From assembly GCA_005805505.1 (NCBI GenBank), contig SYMJ01000010.1, positions 1 through 40,881 on the forward strand: a stretch of DNA of 40,881 bases, read 5' to 3'. Both the position numbers and the translations under genes were made by a program. How positions within the stretch are numbered: position 1 is the first letter of the stretch; every line of letters starts with the position of its first letter. Shown piece after piece: positions 26,955-35,695 of this stretch. Below the pieces are notes generated by a model. It searched no databases, was not told the DNA's origin, and saw only the letters and a program-made list of their open reading frames with translations. This DNA comes from Verrucomicrobiales bacterium. Lineage in GTDB: Bacteria > Verrucomicrobiota > Verrucomicrobiia > Limisphaerales > UBA9464.

Positions 26955-28739
26955 ATGAGTCGTTTTCAAGATACTTGGCCCCGCTTCCGAAGCCGGTGCG
27001 CACTGGTCCTCATTGGGGGGCTGTTCACAGTCCTAGCCCGCGCTGTCAGCTTGGATTTGGTTTTTCGCCCTACCTGGGATGGTAAGCCTCTGGAAATCGA
27101 GGCGCTGCGCCATGAGACCGGGGCCGGCGAATTGCTGTCGGTGACCCGCCTGAGCGCTCTGTTATCGGGAGCCGCGCTGGAGACCGTCGACGGGAAGTGG
27201 GTGGAAGTGACTCCGGCCCATGCGTGGATCGACGTCGCGTCCGGTCGACTGCGTTGGACCTTGAATCCGGTTCCGCCGGGCCAATACCGGGCGCTGCGTT
27301 TTTGGATCGGGCCGGACCCGGTCGAGAACCACGCCGATCCGGCCAAACGGTTGCCCGACGATCCGTTATCGCCCGCTCTCAATGGCCTGCATTGGGACTG
27401 GCAGGGCGGGTACATCTTCATGGCGCTGGAGGGGCGCTATCGTTCGGGCACTGGTCCCATCGCCGGCTATTCGCTGCATGTCGCCCGGGATCCCCGACGC
27501 ACCCGGATATCGCTCGCGGTACCGTTGGATCTAACGCGGAACGGGGTCCTCCGGTTGGACTGGGATTTGGCATCCTTGTTCCGCTTGCCTCGGCCAATTT
27601 CACTGGCGCGGGATGGGCAATCCACCCATTCGCGCGAACAGGATTCATTGGCCGATGCGTTGGGCCGAAACCTACCCTTGTCGTTTCGCGCAGGAGAATT
27701 GCTCGATAGCCCAGGGGTCGTCGAGAAGGCGACGGTTCCTCCCGTCGTTCCCAAAGACCTGCCCCCAAAATACACGCCCCATCGATTCGCGATGGCGGGA
27801 ACCTTTCCCATCCCGCCGCTCCCTCGGGACAATCCGTTGATCGAGGAACGAATCGCGTTGGGACGCCGGTTGTTTCAAGAGACGGCCTTGTCGGCCGATC
27901 GATCCATTGCCTGCGCCTCCTGCCACGCGGCGGCCTCGGGGTTTTCGGATTCGCGTCGTTTTAGTCCGGGCGTTCAGGGCCAACTGGGAACTCGGCAGTC
28001 CATGGCCTTGGTTAATTTGGCCTGGAAGCGGGAGTTTTTCTGGGACGGTCGAGCCCGATCGTTGCGGGAGCAGGTATTGATGCCTATTCAGGATCCGACC
28101 GAGATGGCCGAGACCTTGGAGTCGGTGGTCAGCAAACTATCGGGAATGCCCGAGTATCCGGCATTGTTCGAAAAAGCGTTTGGGACTCCGCGCATCGACG
28201 CCGAACGCATCGCGTTGGCGTTGGAACAGTTTGTCCTGACCCTCACCGGGTTCCGGTCCCAGTTTGATTTGTCGATTCAAGGAAAGGCCACCCTCAGCGA
28301 TCTGGAACGCCGGGGGTTGGAACTCTTCATGACCGAGAACGAACCGCGTATGGGGCAGCGTGGGGCCGACTGCTTCCACTGCCATGGCGGGATGCTCTTC
28401 ACCGATCACCAATTTCACGACAATGGATTGGACCTCGAACCCAGCGATCCAGGTAGGGCCGGCGTCACCAAGCGTAATTCCGATCGGGGCAAGTTCGTGA
28501 CGCCGACCTTGCGCAACATTGCGCGAACCGCTCCCTACATGCATGACGGCCGCTTCCAGACGCTGGAGGAGGTGGTGCGCCATTACTCGGAGGGTGTTCA
28601 GGCGAGCCCCAACCTGGACCCCAACTTGGCCAAACACACCGCCGGGGGTCTTCACCTCAGCCCTGACGATCAATCTGCCCTGGTGGCTTTCCTGAAAACC
28701 TTGAGTGAACCGACTGTTCAGCCGTCGGCTCCGCAGTAA
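26955..28739 (+). CDS. MbnP-like copper-binding domain fused to an MbnH/CCP-type diheme peroxidase
   Basis: A 594-residue exported protein; ATG at 26955 (MSRFQDTWPRFRSRCALVLIGG) gives a signal peptide. Residues about 32-170 resemble MbnP: VSLDLVFRPTWDGKPLEIE, the long PLSPALNGLHWDWQGGYIF block with H146/W147/W149, and YSLHVA. Residues about 285-585 are a diheme peroxidase of the MauG/CcpA/MbnH type with CASCH at 320-324, CFHCH at 473-477 and DGRFQTLEEVVRHYSEG near the end. In methanotrophs MbnH is a diheme enzyme that converts a tryptophan of MbnP to kynurenine for copper binding; there they are separate genes. A fused enzyme and substrate is therefore plausible here but inferred. Confidence 0.85.
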   Translation: MSRFQDTWPRFRSRCALVLIGGLFTVLARAVSLDLVFRPTWDGKPLEIEALRHETGAGELLSVTRLSALLSGAALETVDGKWVEVTPAHAWIDVASGRLRWTLNPVPPGQYRALRFWIGPDPVENHADPAKRLPDDPLSPALNGLHWDWQGGYIFMALEGRYRSGTGPIAGYSLHVARDPRRTRISLAVPLDLTRNGVLRLDWDLASLFRLPRPISLARDGQSTHSREQDSLADALGRNLPLSFRAGELLDSPGVVEKATVPPVVPKDLPPKYTPHRFAMAGTFPIPPLPRDNPLIEERIALGRRLFQETALSADRSIACASCHAAASGFSDSRRFSPGVQGQLGTRQSMALVNLAWKREFFWDGRARSLREQVLMPIQDPTEMAETLESVVSKLSGMPEYPALFEKAFGTPRIDAERIALALEQFVLTLTGFRSQFDLSIQGKATLSDLERRGLELFMTENEPRMGQRGADCFHCHGGMLFTDHQFHDNGLDLEPSDPGRAGVTKRNSDRGKFVTPTLRNIARTAPYMHDGRFQTLEEVVRHYSEGVQASPNLDPNLAKHTAGGLHLSPDDQSALVAFLKTLSEPTVQPSAPQ

Positions 28740-28816
28740 GAGCCGCGCAAGGATTGATCCCTCGGTAACTCAGAATTTGTAACCCCAATCCACTCCCACC
28801 GTCTCTCTATCAACTC

Positions 28817-30187
28817 ATGAACACCCGGAAACTTCAGATCGCGGCGCTCACCTGCTGCTTGTGGAATGCTTGGCTCCCGTTGCAGTCGAATGCCGCATCG
28901 CAATGGCCTGGCTGGCGGGGCCCACAGGCCAACGGAGTGGCTACCGACGCCCACCCACCGACCCAATGGAGCGAGACCAATCATGTGCAATGGAAGGTGA
29001 CTATCCCGGGGCGAGGGAGCTCCACACCGATCGTCTGGGACGATCAAGTCTTCATTCTCACGGCCATCCCCACCGGGCCTGAAGCCGCTGCGGAGACTGC
29101 GGACGCGAGCGGTCAACCACCCGATCGGTCTGAGCGCCCTCGGAGAGGAGGCGCAGGAGGCGGGGGAGGCATGGTCGATCGTCCGACCCGGGCCCAGCAG
29201 TTCACGGTGCTGAGCTTCGATCGCAAGACGGGCAAGCAGCGTTGGACCCAATCCCCGCGCACCCAATTGCCGCATGAGGGACACCACAAAGATCACGGGT
29301 TTGCTTCGGCCTCTCCGGTCACCGATGGCAAGCACCTGATTGTCTCATTTGGATCGTTTGGCCTCTACGGGTACGACCTCAAGGGCAAGCTCCTCTGGGA
29401 AAAGGACCTCGGCGACATGCGCACCCGCAACAGCTTCGGCGAGGGCAGTTCGCCGGCCCTCGACGGCAACACGGTGGTCGTGCTCTGGGATCATGAGGGA
29501 GACGACTTCATCGTGGCCCTCGACAAGCGTGACGGTCGGGAACTGTGGCGGCAGACGCGCGATGAACCGACCGGTTGGTGCACCCCGTTGATCGTCAGCC
29601 ATGGCGGTCGCAAACAGGTAATCGTCAACGGCACCAACAAGATCCGCAGCTACGACCTCAAGGACGGCAAATTGCTTTGGGAGTGTGCCGGGCAGACAGT
29701 CAATGCGATCCCCTCGGCGGTCGCCTCCCAGGATCGGGTTTTTGTGATGAGTGGTTATCGGGGCAATGCCCTTCAGGCCCTTCGCCTAGATCGTTCCGGC
29801 GATCTCACCGGTACTGACGGCATTGTCTGGTCGCACGCCAAAAGCACCCCGTACGTCCCGTCGCCCTTGCTGGTGAGTGACACGCTGTACTTTATTTCCA
29901 ACAACAGCGCTCTGCTTTCAGCCTTCGACGCCGTCACCGGCAAGGCCCATTTCGAAGCGGAGCGTCTGGACGGGCTCAACGGTGTTTACGCCTCCCCGGT
30001 GGCCGCCGATGGGCGGATTTACGTGGTCGGGCGAGATGGCAACACGGCGGTCTTACGCCACGGCTCTCGATTGGAAGTTTTGGCCAAGAACCACCTCGAA
30101 GACGGATTTGATGCCTCGCCGGCGATCGTGGGTCGGCAGATTTTCTTGCGCGGCCGGCAGAGCCTTTACTGCATCAGCGAAAAGTAA
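28817..30187 (+). CDS. Secreted PQQ-like beta-propeller protein
   Basis: A 456-residue protein with signal peptide (MNTRKLQIAALTCCLWNAWL, cleavage near SNAAS). The mature part begins QWPGWRGPQANGV, a common opening of PVC-group PQQ-like propellers. Blade motifs include SSTPIVWDDQVFILTAIP, FGEGSSPALDGNTVVVLWDH and FDASPAIVGRQIFLRGRQSLYC. A low-complexity GAGGGGGM insert near residue 115 sits between blades. It lies 77 bases after the MbnP-peroxidase gene with no terminator between, so co-transcription is likely. The absence of recognisable quinoprotein catalytic residues leaves its role open: protein scaffold, sugar binding or dehydrogenase. Confidence 0.85.
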   Translation: MNTRKLQIAALTCCLWNAWLPLQSNAASQWPGWRGPQANGVATDAHPPTQWSETNHVQWKVTIPGRGSSTPIVWDDQVFILTAIPTGPEAAAETADASGQPPDRSERPRRGGAGGGGGMVDRPTRAQQFTVLSFDRKTGKQRWTQSPRTQLPHEGHHKDHGFASASPVTDGKHLIVSFGSFGLYGYDLKGKLLWEKDLGDMRTRNSFGEGSSPALDGNTVVVLWDHEGDDFIVALDKRDGRELWRQTRDEPTGWCTPLIVSHGGRKQVIVNGTNKIRSYDLKDGKLLWECAGQTVNAIPSAVASQDRVFVMSGYRGNALQALRLDRSGDLTGTDGIVWSHAKSTPYVPSPLLVSDTLYFISNNSALLSAFDAVTGKAHFEAERLDGLNGVYASPVAADGRIYVVGRDGNTAVLRHGSRLEVLAKNHLEDGFDASPAIVGRQIFLRGRQSLYCISEK

Positions 30188-30213
30188 TGCGGCAGGCGGT
30201 AGCCAAGGGCTCA

Positions 30214-31653
30214 TCAACCGAGCACCGCCGAAAGCACCGTCCCATGGACATCGGTCAGGCGGTAGTTTCGGCCCTGATGGCGGAAGGTCAGTCGTTCGTG
30301 ATCGATGCCTAGGCAATGCAGCAGGGTCGCATTCATGTCATGGATGTGCACCGGATCGCGGACCACATTGTAAGCGAAGTCGTCGGTCTCTCCGTAAGAC
30401 ACTCCTCCTCGAATGCCGCCACCCGCCATCCAGACGCTGTAGCAACGAGGGTGGTGGTCGCGGCCAAAGTTGGTGGCCGTCAGCGTTCCCTGGCTGAAGA
30501 CGGTGCGTCCGAACTCGCCGGCCCAAACAACCAGGGTGTCTTCCAAGAGGCCGCGCTGGCGTAGGTCGGTGATCAGGGCCGCGGACGCTTGGTCGGTGTC
30601 GTAAGCTTGGTGCCGGATTCCGGAGGGCAGGTTGTCATGTTGGTCCCAGCCCCGGTGGTAGAGTTGGACGAAGCGGACACCGCGTTCGGAGAGTCGCCGC
30701 GCCAAGACGCAGTTGGCGGCGAAGCTCCCTGGTTTGCGTGACTCAGGACCATAAAGTTCGAAGGTCGAGGCGGGTTCGCCCGAGAGGTCGGTCAGTTCGG
30801 GTACCGAGGCCTGCATCCGAAAGGCCAATTCGTAGTGGTTGATCCGGGTTTGGATCTCCGGGTCTTGATACTCTTCGAAGTTCAGTCGGTTCAGTTGACC
30901 GATATCGTCCAGCATTCCCCGGCGCATTCCCCGATTCACTCCGGCGGGATCGCTGAGGAAGAGCACCGGGTCTTTGCCTGGGCTAAATCGAACCCCCTGG
31001 TGATGGGACGGAAGGAAGCCTGCGCCCCACATCCGCTCGTGCAACGGTTGGGCGTTGGTCGGGCCGCTGGGGCGGGAGATCATCACCACGAAGGTGGGAA
31101 GGTCCCGGTTTTCACTTCCCAGTCCGTAGGAGAGCCAGGATCCCATCGATGGCCGTCCGGCCTGCTGGTGCCCCGTCTGAAGGAGGGTCATGGCCGGATC
31201 GTGGTTGATGGCTTCGGTGTGCATCGAGCGGATGAGACACAACTCGTCGGCGACGCGGGCGGTGTGTGGCAACAGTTCGCTGAGCAGGAGGCCTGATTGA
31301 CCGGCGGGCCGAAATGCGAACGGACTCGGGGCGATGGGAAAAGACTTTTGCCCCGAGGTCATCCCGGTAAGCCGCTGGGAGCCGCGGATGGAATCGGGCA
31401 ATTCTTCCCTGAACCGAGCCTTCAGGCCGGGCTTCGGATCGAAGAGGTCGAGGTGCGAGGGGGCTCCGGCTTGAGTTAGATAGATGATCCGACGGGCGCG
31501 GGGAATGAGGCTTCCCTTCAGGATCGGAGTCCCGGAAACCGCCCCGGCGAGCGGGTTCAGCAGCGAGGCCAAAGCGGCCGCCCCGAGCGTGGCGCCCGCC
31601 TGCCCGAGGAATTGCCGACGCGAGGCTTGAAGTGGGGGAGTGTTCGGGGACAT
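30214..31653 (-). CDS. DUF1501 protein with Tat signal
   Basis: A 479-residue protein of the DUF1501 (sulfatase/alkaline-phosphatase-like fold) family common in Planctomycetes and Verrucomicrobia. It opens with a twin-arginine signal, S11-R-R-Q-F-L (ASRRQFLGQAGATLGAAAL), indicating folded export, possibly with a metal cofactor. Later blocks are IIYLTQAGAPSHLDLFDPKP, RSMHTEAINHDPAM, VVWAGEFGRTVFSQG and GRDHHPRCYSVWMAGGGI. It begins three bases after the stop of the PSCyt1/DUF1549/DUF1553 gene, the usual partner, so the two form an operon. The function of the pair is not known, though polysaccharide or sulfated-glycan use is often suggested. Confidence 0.9.
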   Translation of the reverse strand: MSPNTPPLQASRRQFLGQAGATLGAAALASLLNPLAGAVSGTPILKGSLIPRARRIIYLTQAGAPSHLDLFDPKPGLKARFREELPDSIRGSQRLTGMTSGQKSFPIAPSPFAFRPAGQSGLLLSELLPHTARVADELCLIRSMHTEAINHDPAMTLLQTGHQQAGRPSMGSWLSYGLGSENRDLPTFVVMISRPSGPTNAQPLHERMWGAGFLPSHHQGVRFSPGKDPVLFLSDPAGVNRGMRRGMLDDIGQLNRLNFEEYQDPEIQTRINHYELAFRMQASVPELTDLSGEPASTFELYGPESRKPGSFAANCVLARRLSERGVRFVQLYHRGWDQHDNLPSGIRHQAYDTDQASAALITDLRQRGLLEDTLVVWAGEFGRTVFSQGTLTATNFGRDHHPRCYSVWMAGGGIRGGVSYGETDDFAYNVVRDPVHIHDMNATLLHCLGIDHERLTFRHQGRNYRLTDVHGTVLSAVLG

Positions 31654-31656
31654 GGG

Positions 31657-34600
31657 CTATTGACGTGTCAGAGTCTCCTCGAGGTTGAGAATGGAGCCCG
31701 CTGTGAGGGTCCATGAGGCCAGTTCGATCGGATCCAGCGTGGCGTCTGCCTTGGACTCTCCCACGGTCAGCAGTTGGGAGGCCGCCGAGGGGTTTTGTGT
31801 AAAGTGCTCCTGCGTTCGTTTCAGACCTAGGCTGAGGATCCGGTGTTCGCGATCCGAAGGATGGCGGCCCAGGATGCGCAGAAAAGCTGAGCGGATCCGG
31901 CTGTCAGCATCGGGAGTTTCGCGGAGGAGTCGTTGAGCCAGGAATCGGGCGGCTTCGACATAGGTGGGGTCGTTGAGTAGGTTCAACGCCTGCAGCGGTG
32001 TGCTGGTCCGCGAGCGCCGGGTTACGCAAGTTTCCCGGAACGGGCGGTCGAAGAGCAGCAGGGCCGGATTGGGGACAGACCGCTTCCAGTAGGTGTACAG
32101 GGTCCTCCGGTAGAGAGCCGTTCCGTGATCCTGCTCGTAGGTGTTGGCCGAGGAGCCGGCCACGACTTGTTCGTACAAACCGGGAGGGTGGTACGGTTTA
32201 ACCGAGGCTCCCCCTTGGGTCTCGATCAGGAGCCCCGATGAGGCCAGAGCACTGTCACGAATGATCTCTGCGGACCATCGGAAACGGGGTCCGCGCGACA
32301 GGAGGCGGTTTTCTGGGTCCTTGGTGAGGGTCTCGGGTCGAACTTGGGAAGCCTGACGGTAGGTGGCGCTGGTGACCAGGAGTCGGACCATGTGTTTCTG
32401 GTCCCAGCCCGAATCCACGAACTCACGGGCTAGCCAGTCCAACAGTTCGGGATGACTGGGGGGTTCCCCCTGCGATCCGAAATCCTCGGTTGTTCGCACG
32501 AGTCCCGTGCCTAGCAGCGTTAGCCACCAGCGGTTCATGATCACCCGCGCCGGCAATGGGTTCTCAGGGCTCACTAGCCATCGAGCTAGGGCAAGTCGAT
32601 CAGTCCGGCCGCTCTTGGGCATCGGTGGCAGAAGGCGGGGCGACGCGGGTTCCACACGTTCTCCCTTCTGATCATAGGCTCCCCGGAGCAACACGTGAGT
32701 GGGTCGAGGCTCCTTGGTTTCCTCCATCACCAGAGTTACGGGAATTGATAGGTCCAAGGTATCCAGATCTCGCTGGCGTTGCTGGACACTCTTCTGGAGC
32801 TGCCGAAACCCGGCCTCGGAATCGAGGCGAAAATCCTCGATTTGCCGGCGATGATCTGCCGTCCAGTTAGTGCTCGGTTTAGAGAGGAGGTCGGCGATGG
32901 GCGGGGTGGGAATCCGATCGACCGGTTCCCGGGTGGTGTCGACGCGCAGCTCGATGTCCGAGGATCCGGCCACGTCCCGGTAGACAATCTCCAGTTCCAA
33001 GGGGGACGCCTTGGGCTCTTTGGCTCCCCCCTGAGGAATGGATTCAGGCAGCAACACGATGCGGACTTCAGGTTGGGTGGTCCAATCCAGGGAGAAGGCG
33101 GTATCGAGTTTATCGTCGAGCGCAGGCGCCACGGACTCGGCGGCGCGGGAGTCCAGCGTGCTGCGGGCTCGAAGCGTGATGGCGCGATCTTGCCCCGCCT
33201 TGCGGAGGCGAAGTTCGCCGAGGGCGATTCGGCGGGGTTCCGGTGAACTTCCAATCCCCGTTGGCCTGAAGGTCAATCGGAGGGCAGTCGCCGGTGAATC
33301 CCACGTCAGGCGGATCGAGCGGTTCGTGCCGGACTGGACCGGAAGGAGAGTGGTTCCCGAGGTTTCCCAGGCCACCGGATGCGCCCGGAGGTTCGATGAC
33401 CAGGATTCAGGATCGGCCACGATTTCCGGGCGTCGCTGGGCCAGCAACGACTCCTCGGATCGCAGCGAGCCGCGTTCACGATCCAACCGAGTCTGTTGTT
33501 CAGGGGAGGGGATTTGAAGCATCGGAGGAGTGCTTCGCCGGATCGGTGCACCATAATCGCCGACCCCCTTTTCGGTGATGTTGTGGAAGAAAGCGTACAG
33601 TCCGTAGTAGTCGCGCTGGCTGATGGGGTCGAACTTGTGGTCGTGGCAGCGAGCGCAGGTGAAGGTCAGGCCGAGCCAGGCAGTGGCGGTGGTCTCAACT
33701 CGGTCGAAGCAGTATTCGGCGAGGAATTCCTCGGGAATGATGCCGCCTTCTTCGTTGATCATGTGGTTCCTGTGGAACCCGGTGGCGATCCGCTGATCGA
33801 GAGTGGGCGAGGGCAGGAGATCCCCGGCCAGTTGTTCGATAGTGAACTGGTCGAAGGGTTGATTGCGGTTCAGCGCCCGGACTACCCAATCGCGCCAGGC
33901 CCAGAGTTCGCGATCGCGGTCTACTTGGTAGCCGTTGCTGTCGGCGAAGCGGGCCACATCCAGCCAATCCTGAGCCATGCGTTCTCCCCAGCGGGGCGAG
34001 GCCAGACGACGGTCCACCCACCGTTCATAAGCCTCAGAGGACGGGTCGCGGAGGAAGTCCTTCACCTCCTCAGGGGTCGGTGGAAGCCCGGTGAGGTCGA
34101 GAGTTAACCGACGGAAAAGGATTTCGGGCGCCGCCTCTGGCGCTGGAGAAAGACCTGCCTGCTCTAGGCGTTTTAGAATGAACCGATCGATCGGGTTGCG
34201 GGTCCGGAACGAAGGTTTCACCTCAGGAGGAGGCTGGCGCACCGGCTGCACGAACGCCCAGTGCGGTTCGTAGTTCGCACCGGCCAGGATCCACTGCCGT
34301 AGGATCTCGCGCTGGGCGGCAGTCAACGGCGCGTGCTCTGGCGCTGGCGGCATCTGTGCGTCAAGATCGCTGATTGTGATGCGGCGGAACAGCTCACTGG
34401 CCTCGGGTTTTCCCGGGATCAGGGGAATAGCTCCGGATTTTGCAGGCTTCAGTGCCTCCTCTCTGAGATCCAGCCTGAGGCTTGATTTTCGGGTGTTGGC
34501 GTCGAATCCATGGCACTGGAAACAGTGTTCCGAAAGCAGTGGGCGAACATCTCGGTTGAAGCGGATTTCCTCGGCGGCCTCTGTCTCGATCAGAGATGTC

Positions 34601-34689
34601 GCCATGCAGCACGCTATCCAAAGCCAGAGGGAAATCTTCCTTCTGAAATTGGAGTCCAATAATGCAATGGCAGCGGACGGCAGGATCAT
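31657..34689 (-). CDS. PSCyt1-DUF1549-DUF1553 cytochrome (planctomycete-type)
   Basis: A 1010-residue exported protein. A signal segment (RRKISLWLWIACCMATSLIE) is followed by the PSCyt1 heme domain with C56-F-Q-C59-H60 and the family pattern ARDANTRKSSLRLD-like (here GFDANTRKSSLRLDLREEA). DUF1549 follows at about 165-370 (NPIDRFILKRLEQAGLSPAPEA, GERMAQDWLDVARFADSNG). A central beta-rich part lies at about 430-600, then DUF1553 at about 700-960 (RVIMNRWWLTLLGTGLVRT, FDRPFRETCVTRRSRTSTP, QALNLLNDP). The DUF1501 gene follows immediately. Such proteins are hallmarks of PVC bacteria; their substrate is unestablished. The ATG at 34689 gives a long n-region before the signal core; no clear Shine-Dalgarno was found. 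Confidence 0.92.
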   Translation of the reverse strand: MILPSAAIALLDSNFRRKISLWLWIACCMATSLIETEAAEEIRFNRDVRPLLSEHCFQCHGFDANTRKSSLRLDLREEALKPAKSGAIPLIPGKPEASELFRRITISDLDAQMPPAPEHAPLTAAQREILRQWILAGANYEPHWAFVQPVRQPPPEVKPSFRTRNPIDRFILKRLEQAGLSPAPEAAPEILFRRLTLDLTGLPPTPEEVKDFLRDPSSEAYERWVDRRLASPRWGERMAQDWLDVARFADSNGYQVDRDRELWAWRDWVVRALNRNQPFDQFTIEQLAGDLLPSPTLDQRIATGFHRNHMINEEGGIIPEEFLAEYCFDRVETTATAWLGLTFTCARCHDHKFDPISQRDYYGLYAFFHNITEKGVGDYGAPIRRSTPPMLQIPSPEQQTRLDRERGSLRSEESLLAQRRPEIVADPESWSSNLRAHPVAWETSGTTLLPVQSGTNRSIRLTWDSPATALRLTFRPTGIGSSPEPRRIALGELRLRKAGQDRAITLRARSTLDSRAAESVAPALDDKLDTAFSLDWTTQPEVRIVLLPESIPQGGAKEPKASPLELEIVYRDVAGSSDIELRVDTTREPVDRIPTPPIADLLSKPSTNWTADHRRQIEDFRLDSEAGFRQLQKSVQQRQRDLDTLDLSIPVTLVMEETKEPRPTHVLLRGAYDQKGERVEPASPRLLPPMPKSGRTDRLALARWLVSPENPLPARVIMNRWWLTLLGTGLVRTTEDFGSQGEPPSHPELLDWLAREFVDSGWDQKHMVRLLVTSATYRQASQVRPETLTKDPENRLLSRGPRFRWSAEIIRDSALASSGLLIETQGGASVKPYHPPGLYEQVVAGSSANTYEQDHGTALYRRTLYTYWKRSVPNPALLLFDRPFRETCVTRRSRTSTPLQALNLLNDPTYVEAARFLAQRLLRETPDADSRIRSAFLRILGRHPSDREHRILSLGLKRTQEHFTQNPSAASQLLTVGESKADATLDPIELASWTLTAGSILNLEETLTRQ

Positions 34690-34767
34690 GACAAGTGAAC
34701 CGGTGGATTAATCGTCTTTCAGTTTGAGGTGTATCCACCAGAAGAACAAGCCGAGGCGTTGAGCCCT

Positions 34768-35475
34768 TCAATAGCGTTGCTCGCGCCAGTCCTCGACCGT
34801 CATGGCTCGGCCGTTTTTCCATCCGGCATGGCCGTCGAAGAAAAGTAGGTTGGCTCCCTCGCCATGGCGTTTGGCAGCGACCCGACGATCGCCGCTCAGG
34901 GTGCGGCCGGTGGCGCCGTAGGGCAGGTGGGACGGGGTCCACACGTCATTCAGATCCACGCTGCCGATGACGTTGGTTACCGTGAAGACCGGCCGCCACG
35001 ACGCACTCTCGTTGTCGGCGAAGTAGACCGTATCGGAGGGACTGTGCACCCGCTGGAGGTTCACTGCTCCGGTCACTTCATTGCCGACGGTGTCGCGTGG
35101 GCTGCTGAACTGCCAGGCATTCACCACATAGCAGACCACCTGCTTTTTGTTGGGGTAGCTGGGGCAGGTGTAGACCTTGATTCGTCCGTATTGATCCCGG
35201 GCGGCGGCCGTTCCGCCGAGGCTGGGGATGTACATTTGCCACCAGTAGGGCTCGTTACCCCGAGGGACTTTCCCGCCGTGGTCATCGGCATACAGGAGCA
35301 TCGCCAATCCCATTTGGCGAAGGTTGGTGTAGCAGGCGGTCTTGCGGCCCTTCTCCTTCGCCTTGGCCAAGGCTGGCAGGAGCATGCCCGCCAGGATGGC
35401 TATGATGGCGATGACTACCAGTAGCTCGATGAGCGTGAAGGCCCGATGAGGTCTGATGGTACCGCGGGGGATCAT
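34768..35475 (-). CDS. Type IV pilin/type II pseudopilin-like protein with H-X9-DG motif
   Basis: A 235-residue protein with a short basic leader ([12 protein letters not shown]), then [21 protein letters not shown], the class III prepilin signal and membrane helix. Glu5 of the mature form is present. The residue before the cut is Ala where Gly is usual. The region [22 protein letters not shown] and the C-terminal [12 protein letters not shown] (H-X9-DG) are typical of the numerous prepilin-like proteins of Verrucomicrobia and Planctomycetes. These are probably assembled or exported by a type II/IV system and may be surface or periplasmic proteins, not pilus subunits. It is transcribed away from the divergent GGT gene. 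Confidence 0.92.
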   Translation of the reverse strand: MIPRGTIRPHRAFTLIELLVVIAIIAILAGMLLPALAKAKEKGRKTACYTNLRQMGLAMLLYADDHGGKVPRGNEPYWWQMYIPSLGGTAAARDQYGRIKVYTCPSYPNKKQVVCYVVNAWQFSSPRDTVGNEVTGAVNLQRVHSPSDTVYFADNESASWRPVFTVTNVIGSVDLNDVWTPSHLPYGATGRTLSGDRRVAAKRHGEGANLLFFDGHAGWKNGRAMTVEDWREQRY

Positions 35476-35559
35476 GCTTCTGATGGAAACCGATCAGGCC
35501 CGGGAATCAATCGGCCAATTGGATGCGCGGCAAATTCCTAGAGCGGGAGCCGCCGAGCG

Positions 35560-35577
35560 GCTTGAAGCTTTTCAAGC
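35560..35577. repeat. Inverted repeat in the prepilin/GGT divergent region
   Basis: GCTTGAA (35560-35566) and TTCAAGC (35571-35577) form a perfect 7-bp inverted repeat around GCTT. It lies between divergently transcribed genes and could be an operator or a small hairpin. Confidence 0.35.
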
Positions 35578-35695
35578 ATCCGGGTGTGGAACAGCGTTGA
35601 ACCAATGCCGCGTCCGTGGGCGACATTGGGGGCGCTTGAGCGAATACATCAGCCCATGGCGGCGTAGATGAGGGGGAACTGAAGGAGACATGACG

